Shown here: positions 25,334 to 37,022 of the stretch, in pieces | Numbering within the stretch: position 1 is the stretch's first letter | Layout of the letters: the number at the start of each line of letters is the position of its first letter | Source of the DNA: Xylaria sp. FL1777 | Taxonomy: Eukaryota > Ascomycota > Sordariomycetes > Xylariales > Xylariaceae | DNA length: 64,000 nucleotides | Assembly (NCBI GenBank): GCA_022578965.1 | Contig: MU400545.1 | Location: forward strand, 124,001-188,000 | Reading direction: 5' to 3' | Position numbers and translations under genes: made by a program | Notes under the pieces: generated by a model | Database searches by the model: none | What the model saw: only the letters and a program-made list of their open reading frames with translations | Told to the model about the DNA's origin: nothing

Positions 25334-25926
25334 AACATAACGGAATATTGCCTAGCAACTAGGGAGATGGCCACATCTAACATGGCAAAGATCGCAACTA
25401 AGGTCAACAGAAGTCAGGACTATATACGAAGGGGTGACTTAACTAAACTCTCTTCTACATTATCTGTCCCTATCACAGGTCCATATATACCGCTAACAAT
25501 ATTATCACGAGGAATTTGATACTCCTTGGGCATCAATCTAACGCATTACAAACTGAATATCATCGCACACACGCGTCTAGAACGAACATGTGACACAAAA
25601 AGCGGAACGCAGTTAATATGCAACCACAGCGGTCGTACCAAACTGCGCTCATCACGAAGTACTCTTTTACATTCCCTAGTTACCAACTCCAATCGGCTAT
25701 GCCTGCTGAGACCACTTCTACGATTGTCAGGAGTTTCCGGGCCCGAGAATAAGATATCGGATGCAGTCATTTCGGAGGACCGAACGGAGTTTCTCATTTT
25801 CTCAGGTTGTGTACTTATTCCAGATCTAACGCAGATGCAGCCTTCGATATAAGCTCAGCTCAACCTTTGCAATGGCTCTCCTACTATCTAAAGTTCATAT
25901 CATCAAGGGTCTGAAGGCATACACCA
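25334..25926. other. intergenic between convergent genes
   Basis: Between the 3' ends of the methyltransferase and the CBM1 protein. Open frames here have no domain support. Confidence 0.55.
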
Positions 25927-26970
25927 TCACACATCTGCAGTTGAACCACCATAAGAATGTATCTACTCAAACAGTCAGCCCTCACTTGCGCCTAGCATAG
26001 TTATAGCACGTTTACCAAGCGAAGACTCACCGTCTCATCCGCGCAGCCCGAAGGAGTATCATACGCGTAAGCGCCAGTGTTGATATACAGCTGGCCCGCA
26101 TCGCCGCAAACAAGCCATGCCGCGGTATTGGGTCGCGAGATGTCGGCTACCGACCAAGTGATTGTGTCACCCTGGAATGCAAACGCACCGTACGGGTTCT
26201 CGGCCGCGTCGAACCATGTCTGCAACGTGCGCTGCGTCTTGTTCGTCGGATCTTCCACCCACATATACAGCGTCTCGCCGGAGCTTGAACCCGGATTGTA
26301 GACTAGCTGGCCATCGATGATGTTGAATTGCCCTGCGGTCTTTCCGGCTAGTAAATAGGCGTCGCCTGGGCTGGGATATGGCGTTGCTGTCGGCGCCGCT
26401 TGCAGGTATGAGTGGAAATTCGGCGACTCTACTGCCCGTATCCAGTAATAGCCTGATTGCAGCGTCGTAGGGTATGTCCCTGAGCCTACTGCTGTCGTCG
26501 TCGTCGTCACTGTCGATAGTGTTGTGGATCCTCCCGTTGTACTTGCTGCTTTTGTCGTGGAGGATGCGCTGCTAGCTATTGGGTTGTTACTTAGTACATG
26601 GTTACAATTCGCTATGCTTGAATTTGAAAATGAGCTCAGCAATATTGGCTTAGGAAAACATAGGGGATATCCGAAAGACTTACTAGTCGCGGTACCGGGA
26701 ACACACTGGCTATAGTAGTCACTATCAATGTGGATTAGAAATCAAGCTCAACCCCAGATATAGAAGAAGCCTTACTTAAGAAACGAGCAAACATAGCCTG
26801 ATACACAAGTAGTTTGCCCGGTCCAATTAATCCCACCGCCTACGAGTATGTGTGAGCAAAGCCAAGCGCGCTCGAATGAGGCTGAATATCTTACATTGGC
26901 CCCAAGCCTGTTGTTGGGCGATGGCCGCGCCCCCGAAGAGGTAGATCGCCGTGACTATACGAGAAAACAT
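25927..26970 (-). CDS. secreted protein with CBM1 cellulose-binding module and unknown C-terminal domain
   Basis: Five exons (complement of 26895-26970, 26776-26839, 26684-26721, 26031-26575, 25927-25962), 252 codons. Residues 1-18 form a signal peptide. Residues about 22-53 form a family-1 carbohydrate-binding module (AWGQCGG-NWTG-TTC, then NDYYSQC) with its four cysteines at 26, 37, 43 and 53. A Ser/Thr-rich linker follows, then a domain of about 160 residues (YYWIRAVESPNFH, AYLLAGKTAGQFNIIDGQL, WLVCGDAGQLYINTGAY) with no catalytic motif I recognise. Two introns interrupt the CBM1 and are 55 and 54 bp; the last intron adds a 12-codon exon ending STADV. Without splicing the frame would end in an intronic read-through. 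Likely acts on or binds plant cell wall polymers outside the cell. Confidence 0.85.
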
Positions 26971-28591
26971 CGTGAAGGTCCTGTAATGCGGCTGTGACAC
27001 AGAACGAATTTCCATCGTAATGATCAATATGGGTGCAAGCCATCTTAAACTTCTGTTTGCATAATACCCGAAACCTGCTACTCGAAATTACGCACCCCGT
27101 ACAGGCCCGAAAAAGCCGATAAGCTGCGTGGCAGCGTTGCTCCATCAGTAGATGCGCTTATATTAAAGGGGCTTCGCTCCACATTCTCGCCATTCCACGG
27201 CCCCGGCTTCCAACCTACGGAGCAAGGGGCTAGAGGATTTACATAGATGAAGGGTGCTGGGTTTACCTTTATAGCAGATCGGAGCCGGCCGAGTCAAGTT
27301 TCCACCAATCCCGGATCGTCAGCCCGAATGGTTACTCGGAGCCCAACTTCCGTGTTACGATTACCGTCCGGAATCTCGGTCTTGATATCATGTAGTCCGC
27401 GTCAAAACACACCAAGGGGAAGTAATTGCCATGATTTAATCCCCTTTCCTGTTACAATTATCACAATATCTAATATAGCGCGACCCGTTGTAACTAGCTT
27501 TCGGTGCCAACATACATGCTTATAGTATATGAGGTCTTTACTATTACAAGATTGATGAGATTCTACCCAAATCTACACAATAGGCATTTTCTATGATTTC
27601 AGTAAGTATTGTAACGTCCATGCGCAAATGCAGCACTAAGCATGAACTTTGATCTTCGCACTCTCTTCATCGCAGCATTCCCGATATGTATATGGCCACT
27701 CCCCCTTTCCTCACCAGCTCATCGGGCCAATCGGTCCTGCGCCGAAGCGCTCGCTTCCCCGTATTCGAAGTTGCCTTGTATATAGCTGCCTAGCCTCCCG
27801 ACTCGGGTCATAAAGATCGTTAGCTATGGTTTCAAGCATGTCTTGATGTATTCGATAAGAATGCCCCCTGAGGCCCTGTCCTGCCAGCTCGTACCCGTCC
27901 CGATTATGAATGGGAACGGGTATCCTGGAATCTCTTGCGCGTGAGTGTCATTTTCTCCCCACACTTTACAGTCACACCGTGTTCCATCATTATGCGCTTG
28001 AGAGTATCAACTGCTGTAATTCAGAGATGTGTCAAAGATTGCATGATATTCGCTTGAGTTGATTCCTGTCGGCTTCAGCTGCAACACGTTGACGGAGAGC
28101 TGGGCTTGAAAATTCCCAAGGTCTCACTGGGTTCTTCTCCAGAGCTAGCATTACGCACTACTCCATGATGAGACTTCAAGTATTGTCCCTTTGCCAATGC
28201 ACTAGCATCTAACAGAGGGGGGGGATTTGGAAGAAGAAGAATTTGGAGAAGTACTCTTTTCGCTATTTCTCTGATAGAGTCCCCATGAATTATTGAGGAC
28301 TGGAATGGCACGTGGACCGAGTTTAGAAAGGACATTACATATATTAGTTGTTGGTATCGGGACCAAAATAAAATCTGACTTACATTTATCTCTCTACTTT
28401 GTCTAGATAGATTGAGATGATGTCCCTGTTCTTGAAGCCCGACCATAACTTCTTCCAATGTATACACCTTTTGACTTCGATTTCTAAAAATGTAACTATT
28501 AGGTCTCTTATGATTTTAGCGCTAATGTCAATATATGAATGCTATAGCTATTTAACATCTCACAATTATCTTCCGGGCTTTGAAGACTACC
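26971..28591. other. intergenic
   Basis: Upstream of the CBM1 gene and downstream of the GNAT gene. The longest frame (28075-28467, reverse, 130 codons) has no recognised domain and its first half has a possible donor site; I do not support it as a gene. Confidence 0.5.
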
Positions 28592-29417
28592 TTAGGTATC
28601 TTTACTTTCCCAAGGCTTGACCGTCTTTCCTTCTTCATACTTACCACCTACAGGTCGCCACATGAGCCAAAAGGTGAACGACCCAATTTGGTCCTCCATT
28701 TCCTTCCATTTTCCATCCGGGTTATCCGTTTTTACATTGGTGACGTTTTCCTCAATGCAAATAAACCCATTCTTCTCGTACAATGGTTTGCCGTGAGGGG
28801 TGGCGTCTAGAAAGAGCTCGAGTTCCAGGGCATCGGCCTGTTTCATGCCCCAGTCCATGATTTGCTGTCCAACCCCCCGGCGGCGATACTCCGGGTGCGT
28901 AAAGATATTAAAGAGGTCTTTTTCAAGGTAAGCATTGAAGTCCGAATTAATAAACAAGCCCAAAAAAAACCTTTGGTCAAAACAATCGTGGTAACCTACA
29001 TAGATGAGGTCGCTGAGCCGCTCTATACCTCGGCATACCGTAATTCTCCAGTGCTTTCTCGACGTACGTACGCGAAGTATCGCCGGGGTACCAAGTGACT
29101 TCCATGTCATGCAGCTCATGCAGCTCTTCGAAAGGGTTTGTCGTATAGATATTCCACGCCGCACCTCCCACCACCTTGCCAGTTTCGGTGTCCACAACCT
29201 TCTGCCAGCGGCTAGAAGGGTCAGACGTGTGCCACAGTTTCAGTCGTGCGGCAGCTTCTTCGATGGCCGCCTCCCGGCTTACCGCTCCCGTCCCATGCAT
29301 CGGCTGGAAAAACATATATACGAAGCTCTGCGGGGGGTCTTCGTAGGCTTCCAGCACGCACCGTGTGAGTGCTGGGAAGTCTACATCGGGGTCGATATCT
29401 GAAAGTAGAAGAGCCAT
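28592..29417 (-). CDS. GNAT-family N-acetyltransferase
   Basis: Two exons (complement of 29000-29417 and 28592-28917), 247 codons. GNAT enzymes move an acetyl group from acetyl-CoA to an amine. The acetyl-CoA pyrophosphate loop is RRRGVGQQ at about 151-158, preceded by FNIFTHPEYRRR and followed by DATPHGKPLYEKNGF, which is the usual GNAT motif B order for this fungal subgroup; the C-terminus FWLMWRPVGGKYEEG is also characteristic. The 82-bp intron (GTAGGT to AAAAAG) joins PHLY to LFNIFTHP. The substrate is unknown. It is transcribed in the same direction as the neighbouring hydrolase, 5.4 kb from the alpha-oxoamine synthase; acetylation of an amino-polyketide is a possible but unproven role. 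Confidence 0.88.
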
Positions 29418-30140
29418 CGTTCTTGGTGGTGATGGCGAGACAGCCTGGTGACAGAGTCGATATTCTTGATGTGACAGGTACTTGGGAACAAAGCCGAATC
29501 ACTAACGGTGGCCAAACGGTTCATCGACTGCCGAGATGGAACGAGATGGTTAGAATTTTCATCTCCCCGCGTGAAGCGATGATCTCTAGCTAGTCACTAA
29601 TACCGGCAACATGACGCAACAGGCCATTCCGTGAGTGGAATAGTAAGCTGCAGTTGGTTATGTAGACAAAAAGTCCTTGCATCAAAGGAGCCACAAACTT
29701 CACGGCTGTACGCGGGTGCATACAAATTGTAGAAAGCCAAGTTAAAGTTGAGTATGCATGAGGTAGTCTCTCGGCAGTTTCCGACCGCCACTTATGACAA
29801 CATGCATTGATACTCTAGTTAGAGTGGTAGATGCAACGCTGCCATACCTCGTGTACAGTATACTGTCAGTTTGAGTGGTTCTCCGTGGGATTTCGCAAAA
29901 GTTCCATCTTGCTTTAGCGATCAATTAAGACCCGACATGTCGGTTCAAGATAGGTATTGGTTCCCGTCTTCAGATACAGTAATGAGATGGTTGGCATGTC
30001 ATCAGCTCAACAGCTGCCTAGACGGGAAGCAAATTGACGGGGGTATTCACCAGGGTAGAGAGAATACTACGTACATAGTGAGATTACCCCTTTGGAAACT
30101 CACTGAAGCCCTGATTCGTACGTGTCTAGATTAGTCTAGG
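29418..30140. other. intergenic
   Basis: Between the GNAT start and the hydrolase stop (tandem, both reverse). No gene seen. Confidence 0.55.
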
Positions 30141-31247
30141 CTAGTGCTTGGCCACGAATTCCCCAATCCTTGCTGCGACCTCCCATGCGCTCTTCTCGAA
30201 GCCCAACAATTCCGCCCCCAGAAACGTGTCATGGGGCGCAGCGTCTTCGTGATGCACCTCTACTACATTCCCCTCAACCCCGCGCATTTCCTCCGCCCAT
30301 TGGAGGATTCGTTCATAGAACAACTCAGCTGACCCCGCATTCGCGAAGATGGGCACCGGTGTTGGGAACGGGTTTCCAAGCTGTGTAATATAGGGATCGG
30401 ACCTGGCGTTCGGCCAGCTACCTGCATAGTTGTCCGCGCCCCATTGAGGGTAGGTTGCCGGCACGAAGTCAGTGCCGCGGTGCGGATTGTCGTCCATGTG
30501 GTAGTCGAACGGCGACACCCATGGAGACAGCAGTGCGGCGCACTTGGGCGTTGGAACCCCGATCGCAGTGCCGAAGTTGCGAAGATATAGCAGCAAGGCC
30601 ATGGTGAGATTGGCGCCAGCACTGTCGCCAGCTACAACGATCTGGCTTGCCGGAATGTGTAGGTCGTTCAGGAGGAAAAGGTAGCTAGAGAGTGCATCTT
30701 GCAGGGCCGCCGGGAAGGGGTTTTGTCCTCCGTACCCGGATAGGCGGTATTGCACGGAAAATACAGCATCAGCGCCGCCCTTGTCAAGTAATCTCTTTGC
30801 GATGAGTCCGCAATTGGCATCGCGGCCATCCCCTTGGATAAAGGCGCCCCCATGAAAATAGAGGAAGATGGTTTTGGACGTTAGATTTTCCTTGGGTGCT
30901 TGAGGGTACCACGTCCCTCCGATTGTCGCAGGTTTAGTAGAAGCGAGCAGTCCTTTGTAGAAGTCCGAGGTAGAAGGTTTTACTACTTGGAACCTCTCGC
31001 CTTCTTTGCCAGGTTCCAAGGTAAGCTTTTCCGTGATTCCGATCCGAGAAGTGAGGTCAAGAATCCGATAGGCGAGGAGGCTCATGAAAGTCTGTTTTGC
31101 GCCCCATGCTGCATGTGGCCGAAGAGAAGGGACTAAAGCTCTCAAAGCAAAGTACGGCAGTTGCACGACAATCGTACCAAAATATAAGAGTTGGAATAGG
31201 AGTCTAAGGGGTTGGTATGACACCAGCGGGAATCTAAGGCCTGCCAT
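30141..31247 (-). CDS. alpha/beta hydrolase (HSL/esterase, alpha/beta-hydrolase fold-3)
   Basis: Single exon, 368 codons from the ATG at 31247; the frame extends a little further only through a TTG. Hydrolase of the hormone-sensitive lipase group: oxyanion-hole motif FHGGAF at about 131-136, nucleophile elbow GDSAG with Ser about 209, and a likely catalytic acid and His around 308 and 339 (PHDTF). A hydrophobic N-terminal segment (about residues 10-40) could be a membrane anchor. The reaction would be hydrolysis of an ester, lactone or amide of unknown identity. It sits between the acetyltransferase and the rhodopsin-fold protein, 3.6 kb from the alpha-oxoamine synthase on the other strand. 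It could belong to the polyketide cluster or be an independent detoxification esterase. Confidence 0.88.
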   Translation of the reverse strand: MAGLRFPLVSYQPLRLLFQLLYFGTIVVQLPYFALRALVPSLRPHAAWGAKQTFMSLLAYRILDLTSRIGITEKLTLEPGKEGERFQVVKPSTSDFYKGLLASTKPATIGGTWYPQAPKENLTSKTIFLYFHGGAFIQGDGRDANCGLIAKRLLDKGGADAVFSVQYRLSGYGGQNPFPAALQDALSSYLFLLNDLHIPASQIVVAGDSAGANLTMALLLYLRNFGTAIGVPTPKCAALLSPWVSPFDYHMDDNPHRGTDFVPATYPQWGADNYAGSWPNARSDPYITQLGNPFPTPVPIFANAGSAELFYERILQWAEEMRGVEGNVVEVHHEDAAPHDTFLGAELLGFEKSAWEVAARIGEFVAKH

Positions 31248-32185
31248 GATGCCCACTATCAATTCACAATGTTGCGTGGAGCAGGGGAATGTGTTCGTTC
31301 GACTTAGGAGCCTGGTAGTCGAGAATGGGCCATCAGCTCAGGAAGTCTGAGTATAGCATAGAGACAAAGGCAGCAAAAATAGATGATGGCATTCACTTGA
31401 AAAACAAAGATTCATTAAGACACGTTGTGGCCTGGATTCTAACTTAGGACGGATGATGTTGTATTGCATCGTCCTTGTAGCAGGCGGTGCAAGTATGCAT
31501 AGTGATGCGCGCAGTGTTCCAAGCTGTTGGTGACGCACATATATGATAGTTACATTGTACGTAAGCTACCCTGTCTCAGCGATGCATCATCGCGCACATC
31601 CTCCTTGCCAGTTTCCAATATCTAAATAGTATAAGCGCCCATGTCTTGGCTATGTGCTCTAGTCCTTCTAAAAGCAGAAATTTGTCTAACCTTCCTGGAC
31701 GTAGTTGAGCTAGTGAGGAAGCTCGCCACCACTACATGATGAATCCTTCTATACCCCAACATATCACTCATGCAGTCATCTATACCAATATGCAACCGCC
31801 CAACACTGGCCTTGTCCTGATCGGCCCGGGCTCTCCAAGACCTGAGGCTTTCTCAGGCTCAGGGCATCTCACTATAATGAAGGACTATGTCAGCATGTAC
31901 ACTAAGAGATTCCTCGGACGAATATCTGGAGAAGGGGGAGTTTCCATACGAGCCACATCATGAATCCTCCCCGAGGTTCAGAGTCGCTCTTCTCTACAAT
32001 GTCGTCACCCTAGGCGTGGAAATTCTCCTAAATCTTCGGATGTCCCTACCTACTTCCCGTGCGGGCTCGCCGCGATTTTCATGTACTTCTAACTTTCCAT
32101 GTTTCTCGTCCTCTCCGTTCTCTTCTGAGGTGATGCCGCAAAAGTTCCTACGACCAAGAAACGTACCGCGCACAGAATATTGAAA
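31248..32185. other. divergent promoter region
   Basis: Between the divergent hydrolase and rhodopsin-fold genes. No gene seen. Confidence 0.55.
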
Positions 32186-33537
32186 ATGAGTGAAGCAACC
32201 CAACCGCCGCTTGACTACTCGAACAGTGGCCCTGGTATCGTTATTAGCGGCAGCATTGTCGGGTTCCTCACCACTGTCGTTGTCGCATTGCGATTTTGGG
32301 CAAGAAGACTTACACGTCAGCAATTTGGGCTAGACGACTGGTTATGTTTAGCTGCCCTCCTCTTTCAACATGCTGTTATGATATCTTCTGCCGTTGGTGC
32401 GATAAACGGCGGGCTAGGAAGGGATATGAGATTGGTTTTACTTACGAACCCAAACTCTATCGTCGTTCTTTTCCAGGTTCGCGCAACACTCAGCGTCGAG
32501 TCGATATTGCGGCGCAACTGACAGGATATTTGATAGGCAACCTTGGTGGGCGAAATCGCCTATACCTTTAGTTCACCATTGATAAAGCTATCTGTATTGG
32601 CCTTCTACCGACGTATTTTCCCAACTCGAGTCGTTCAAATCGGGACCCAGATCATCGGTGCCGCATGCATCGCTTGGTTTATTCCTATAATTATTCTAGA
32701 CTTTGCGCAGTGCAGACCACTGAAAGCCTTCTGGCTCGTGGAACTTCAAGCTTTACCTACGACAAAGTGTATCAACCCATTTCAATCCTTCTTCGGCAAC
32801 TCGATAGCAAACTCATTTATCGATTTCTTTACTTTAAGCCTGCCGATTCATGAAGTCTTGAAATTGCAAACTACGACGCGTCGGAAAATCAACATTTCCT
32901 TCGTATTCCTTCTTGGTGGAGTGTAGGTCGACATGTTACAACAATTATCTCGTTAGAATACGTAGGCTGATCGGTCTCCAGAGCTTTCGCAGCTGCTCTA
33001 GTACGAACAATCTCTACAGCTCAGATTCTAGAGCAGGGTGTTACGAACTTTTCAAGTAGGTTACAACTATATCAACCACACTACAGGCCATACCTATGCT
33101 AACAAAAAAAAGAACAATTTGTTGTCTCAGCGGTGGCAACCGTAATCGAAATTTATGTAGCCATTATCGGCGCATGTCTACCTACGTTGGTACCCATCTA
33201 TCGCAAGTTACGATATGGCAACGCACTGAGTACACACACTACCGCCTTGTCCAAAAGCATACCCCCAAGCGGCAATAGTACCAATCCCGGGAATAGGGCT
33301 ACACACTGGAAGCAGTTCGGTAATCGTAATAACTCATTCGAGCGTCTTCACGAAAGCGAAGACAGCCTTAACCCAGCCGCTCGCCACGGAAATCATCGCG
33401 TCAAGATCAGTAGCAGTGGGCTTGACAATAATCCAGCATTTTTAAACACTGAGACTTACCCTCTTGAAGGTGTGAGGGTAACACAAGACACAGTTTGGAC
33501 AGAAACTACTAGTCATCACCACCGCTTTGCCACCTAA
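32186..33537 (+). CDS. rhodopsin-fold integral membrane protein (PTH11-like/SAT4 family)
   Basis: Four exons (32186-32476, 32537-32922, 32982-33055, 33131-33537), 385 codons. Seven-helix membrane protein of the fungal rhodopsin-domain family, related to PTH11-type receptors; ligand unknown. Seen: extracellular N-terminus, helix 1 (GIVISGSIVGFLTTVVVALRF begins near residue 16), R-F-A-R followed by FGLDDWLCLAALL, VGEIAYTFSSPLIKLSVLAFYRRIF, QCRPLKAFW, a helix-6 segment FAAALVRTIS and the final helix IEIYVAIIGACLPTLVPIYRK. The cytosolic tail is Ser/Asn-rich with no CFEM domain. The ATG at 32186 is used; the frame before it opens only with TTG. The loop between helices 6 and 7 is shorter than usual. 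Such genes are often near secondary metabolite genes, which fits the location next to the AOS-PKS pair. Confidence 0.85.
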
Positions 33538-34825
33538 TAGGATATAGAGGAGGTAATTGTTTCAAAATGTACTGTAGTGTAACATAGATGTCATTTTCCT
33601 AGGCGTCTATAGACTAAGATATTTCTCCTTTATACCATTTGTATCTTTTATGCGCCATAGTCTTATTGATCAACGAGCTGCTCAGACGAAAAGGGGCCGC
33701 TCTGCAATGGATGCCGAGAGTATAACAAGGGCTGTTGCAACAGGACTTGGAACTTTGAGAATTGACTCTATTCACAATACAATAATTTGTTATGGATGCC
33801 AAGGTCCATACCTCCCATCCGGGCTTATGCCGGGCGTGGTGGCTGTCCTTGACTCTATATATACAATTGGTTCGGGCTTGATAACCTCCGGGGTCCGCTA
33901 ATATGTCTCAGACAAGCGAGGGCTGAATAGCTTCACTTCTGGATACGCGAGACAGTCTCAATAGATCTCAGTTTAGGATAGTATTGTCCTGATGTCTCAC
34001 CGAACTACACATCTGGGTATAGCGCAAGGTGTTCAGCGGGTTCAACGCGTGTGACAGAAAGCGACCTGCGGCACCCTCACCTAGTAACAAAAAGACACGG
34101 AGCATGTTTCCTTTTCTTAGCACCTAGTAATAGTATAATTTCGGTTCTACAATCAGGGTATCCTTAAATATTTAGTAAGCATCATAAGTGGCCAGACATG
34201 TTACGTGTCATACGCAGTACGTTTTACCTTATGGATGCGCAAGCAGCCCTAACACTATCCCTTTTTGACTCGATAAACTTGCATAACAACATACTTCGCC
34301 GCAGAGTTGCTTCAATATATGCATGCAATCCGCCTCGGCGGTTGGAGTCTAACATGACTCCACTCACGGGAGTATACCAATAGAGAGCAATTATCCGTAG
34401 GTGTTAGTCCTCGATAGCCGTTCAAGGGGACGTTAGCATGGCGCCAGGAAGGACCACGGGATTGCGCGACTTACACTATCCAGGACGTCTGATTTCACAT
34501 GATGACACACTCAGGTCGAGATGATCGCCTTGTGCGTACCGATAGATTTGCACATCAGTCGAGTGCCCCTGACATCATAGTGTTGCCACTGTCAATACCC
34601 CTAGTTTCTAGCCAATCCTCGTGAGCCGCAAGAGAGACCACGATGGTTTAGCCACCATTCACAGCTCTCCGCGCGCCGTTCAAGACTATCTAAAAATCCG
34701 TCATTAGATAAGCACCGAGGTTTTATTGTCTATAGGTTACATAATTGAAAAAGATCCTTGGTGTGACAAAGTTTGGAGTTAACATTGGCCTAGATTTTCA
34801 ACATCTTTCCTCTATTGCCACTGGT
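33538..34825. other. intergenic
   Basis: 1.3 kb upstream of the alpha-oxoamine synthase, presumably containing its promoter. No gene or clear regulatory palindrome recognised. Confidence 0.5.
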
Positions 34826-36478
34826 ATGGACGTCTTAAACATGGATTCGGAACTTCCGCCTATCAGTACGTGGACTACCCGCCTCAAGGACACACAACCC
34901 CAACTCCCGCTGTCGGGTCAAGCTCAATCGACCTTCTACCGCAATCTTGAGGAAGTCCTTGACGTACGCCGCTCATCAGGTATTTATTACTCCATCGTTC
35001 AAAATGCATGGCAAGCCGACAACGCGGTTGATTTCTGCTCGGGCGATATCTTGTCTCTTGCCAGAAGTGATGCGCGAAGAGCCGAGTTTCTTGCCGAGCT
35101 GGCACGCAGTCCAGACTTTGGCACGGGGTCGAGCGGCATACGCCTCATGGATGGCAACTACACATTTTTAGAGGAAGCGGAAAACGAAATCGCGGCCTTC
35201 CACGGTGCCGAGATGGGACTTCTCGTAGGATCTGCTTTCGAGGCTAACGTCGCCGTTTGGACCGCTGTGCCACGGCCGGGCGACGTCATTGTATACGATG
35301 CCTTGGTTCATGCGAGCACGCATGAAGGCTTCAAGCAAACATTAGCTATGGACAAATTTGAATTCCCACACAACGACGTAGAGGGTTTTCGTCAAGTTCT
35401 GCTTGAAGTGTTCGAGTCTCAAAGGCTAGTCCGTCAAGGAAAGCGCTCTGTTCTAGTAGCGGTTGAGTCCATTTATAGCATGGACGGCGACATATGTCCG
35501 TTACAGGAGTTGGTTGATATCGCTCACGAGGTTTCAAATGGCAAGGGCAATATCCAATTTGTCGTGGACGAAGCACATAGCATCGGAGTCATGGGCCCCA
35601 AAGGGGCTGGGTTGGTATGCGATCTAGGCTTGCAGAAAGATATCGCGGTAGTAGTGCACTCATACGGCAAAGCTGTAGGTGCTACTGGAGGTATGTTTAT
35701 GTCTCTTGTTCTAAGTATTCGGATACGTTTATTTATCAATTTCGATTATTATAGCTGTTATACTTGGAAACAAGATAATTCGAGGTGCACTAACGAACTT
35801 CGCACGATCCGTTATATATACGACGTCGCCTTCGTTTCCTTTTGTTGCCGCTATCAAATCGGGGTACACATTGCTTAAATCTGGGCACACGGAAGAGGTA
35901 AGAGACCAACTTTTCTCCAGATACGGTTGACGACACAAGTTGCGAGAGATATGCCCAGCACCATCCCTTCGTCTGAAGTTTTCCACGTGTCTACAACTTC
36001 CCGAGGTTTCAGAGGTTCTGACATCATCTAGGCGCAAGAACGCATCCAAGATCTTGCAAGACTATTCTTCGAGACACTTACGTCACACCCTACTTGGTCA
36101 ACGGCGCGAGACAGGGGTCTACTCTCTGTGCCCCTCGTCGACGGGTGGGAAGACAGACCGTTCTTGTCACATATCATACCCATCCTAACGCGCCCTAAGT
36201 ACACTTACTGGCTTCACTTCCACCTACTGGCTAAATCCTTCTGCGTTTTTCCAGTGGAGCATCCAGTCGTGCCACTCGGGAAAGGTAGACTTCGGGTCAT
36301 CCTCCATGCCCACAACAATGAGGAGCAAGTGCAGCGATTTGTCGACGAGGTCTTTTCCTGGGTAGTGGAGATGATAAATATTGAGGACCAAATAGGTTCG
36401 GAGACAGTGTCACATGTAGCTAAAGGTGTATATGCATGGATGCGGCGCGAAAACTTGGCAGGGTATGGAATGCCATAG
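34826..36478 (+). CDS. PLP-dependent alpha-oxoamine synthase (BioF/Fum8-like, class II aminotransferase fold)
   Basis: Three exons (34826-35690, 35755-35897, 36032-36478), 484 codons. Alpha-oxoamine synthases condense an acyl thioester with an amino acid, releasing CO2 and giving an alpha-amino ketone; relatives include 8-amino-7-oxononanoate synthase, serine palmitoyltransferase and the offloading enzymes of sphinganine-analogue polyketides. Seen: FGTGSSGIRLMDGN (residues near 100), GDVIVYDALVHAS, SIYSMDGDICPL, VDEAHSIGVMGPKGAG with Asp248 and His251, and SYGKAVGATGG with the PLP lysine at 282, continuing after intron 1 as AVILGNKIIRGALTNFARSVIYTT. The last exon retains HPVVPLGKGRLRV and a closing helix. 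It has no membrane anchor or second domain. The PKS start is 544 bp downstream on the same strand, so the pair is likely co-regulated. Amino acid substrate unknown. Confidence 0.9.
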
Positions 36479-37022
36479 GGCCACACTGTGTAGTATTCGC
36501 CTGTCTTAGACTAGGTGCCTGGTAGTCTAGACTTTGACCTGCATGGACTTGCACATCACGCATCTACCCATCCATCTACCCATCTATCTACCCACCCATC
36601 TACTAGTCCACGTGTAGGCCGAATCCTACCTCCGTTTGTAACGTAATGACAGTATTACGGGACTTGATGGGAATGGATATCAATCATTGTGGGGAGTGTG
36701 ACGGACGCGATACGGTTCCTCTTCGTTTCTTGGCCATTCGGTATAGAGCACGAATGTGTTGAAACCTGGGTAGTGATAGACGCATCATGCATATAACACG
36801 TTTCTAGGGGTACATCGTTCAAAATGTCATAACTAGTTGAACCCAACAGCTGGCGTTGAGTGAATGATCAATGTTCAAAGAGCAGGTCTCAGTTCCACTT
36901 CGATTATGCTTATTATGTAAGCTTGCAGCAATTACTACTTGAGAAGAGGCATCTGGGAATCATCCTGGTCCGAGATAGAACGAAGCACGTCACCTTCTCG
37001 TGATACAAGTCGTCTATCTGCC
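36479..37022. promoter_or_regulatory. AOS terminator and PKS promoter interval
   Basis: 544 bp separating two tandem biosynthetic genes. It contains a TCCA/TCTACCCA tandem repeat at 36561-36603 and no gene. The repeat may lie in the 3' UTR of the AOS transcript. Confidence 0.45.
36561..36603. repeat. CATC/TACC tandem repeat
   Basis: Imperfect tetranucleotide array (CATCTACC and ATCC units) just after the AOS stop codon. Confidence 0.75.

Noticed and set aside
25526..25852. 108-codon + strand frame
   Set aside because: No domain, no convincing start context, and a similar-sized reverse frame overlaps it.
28075..28467. 130-codon reverse frame possibly part of a transcription factor
   Set aside because: No zinc cluster or other domain can be read, and no neighbouring exons join to it convincingly.
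32180..32185. Earlier start of the rhodopsin-fold protein
   Set aside because: It uses TTG; the first ATG is at 32186.
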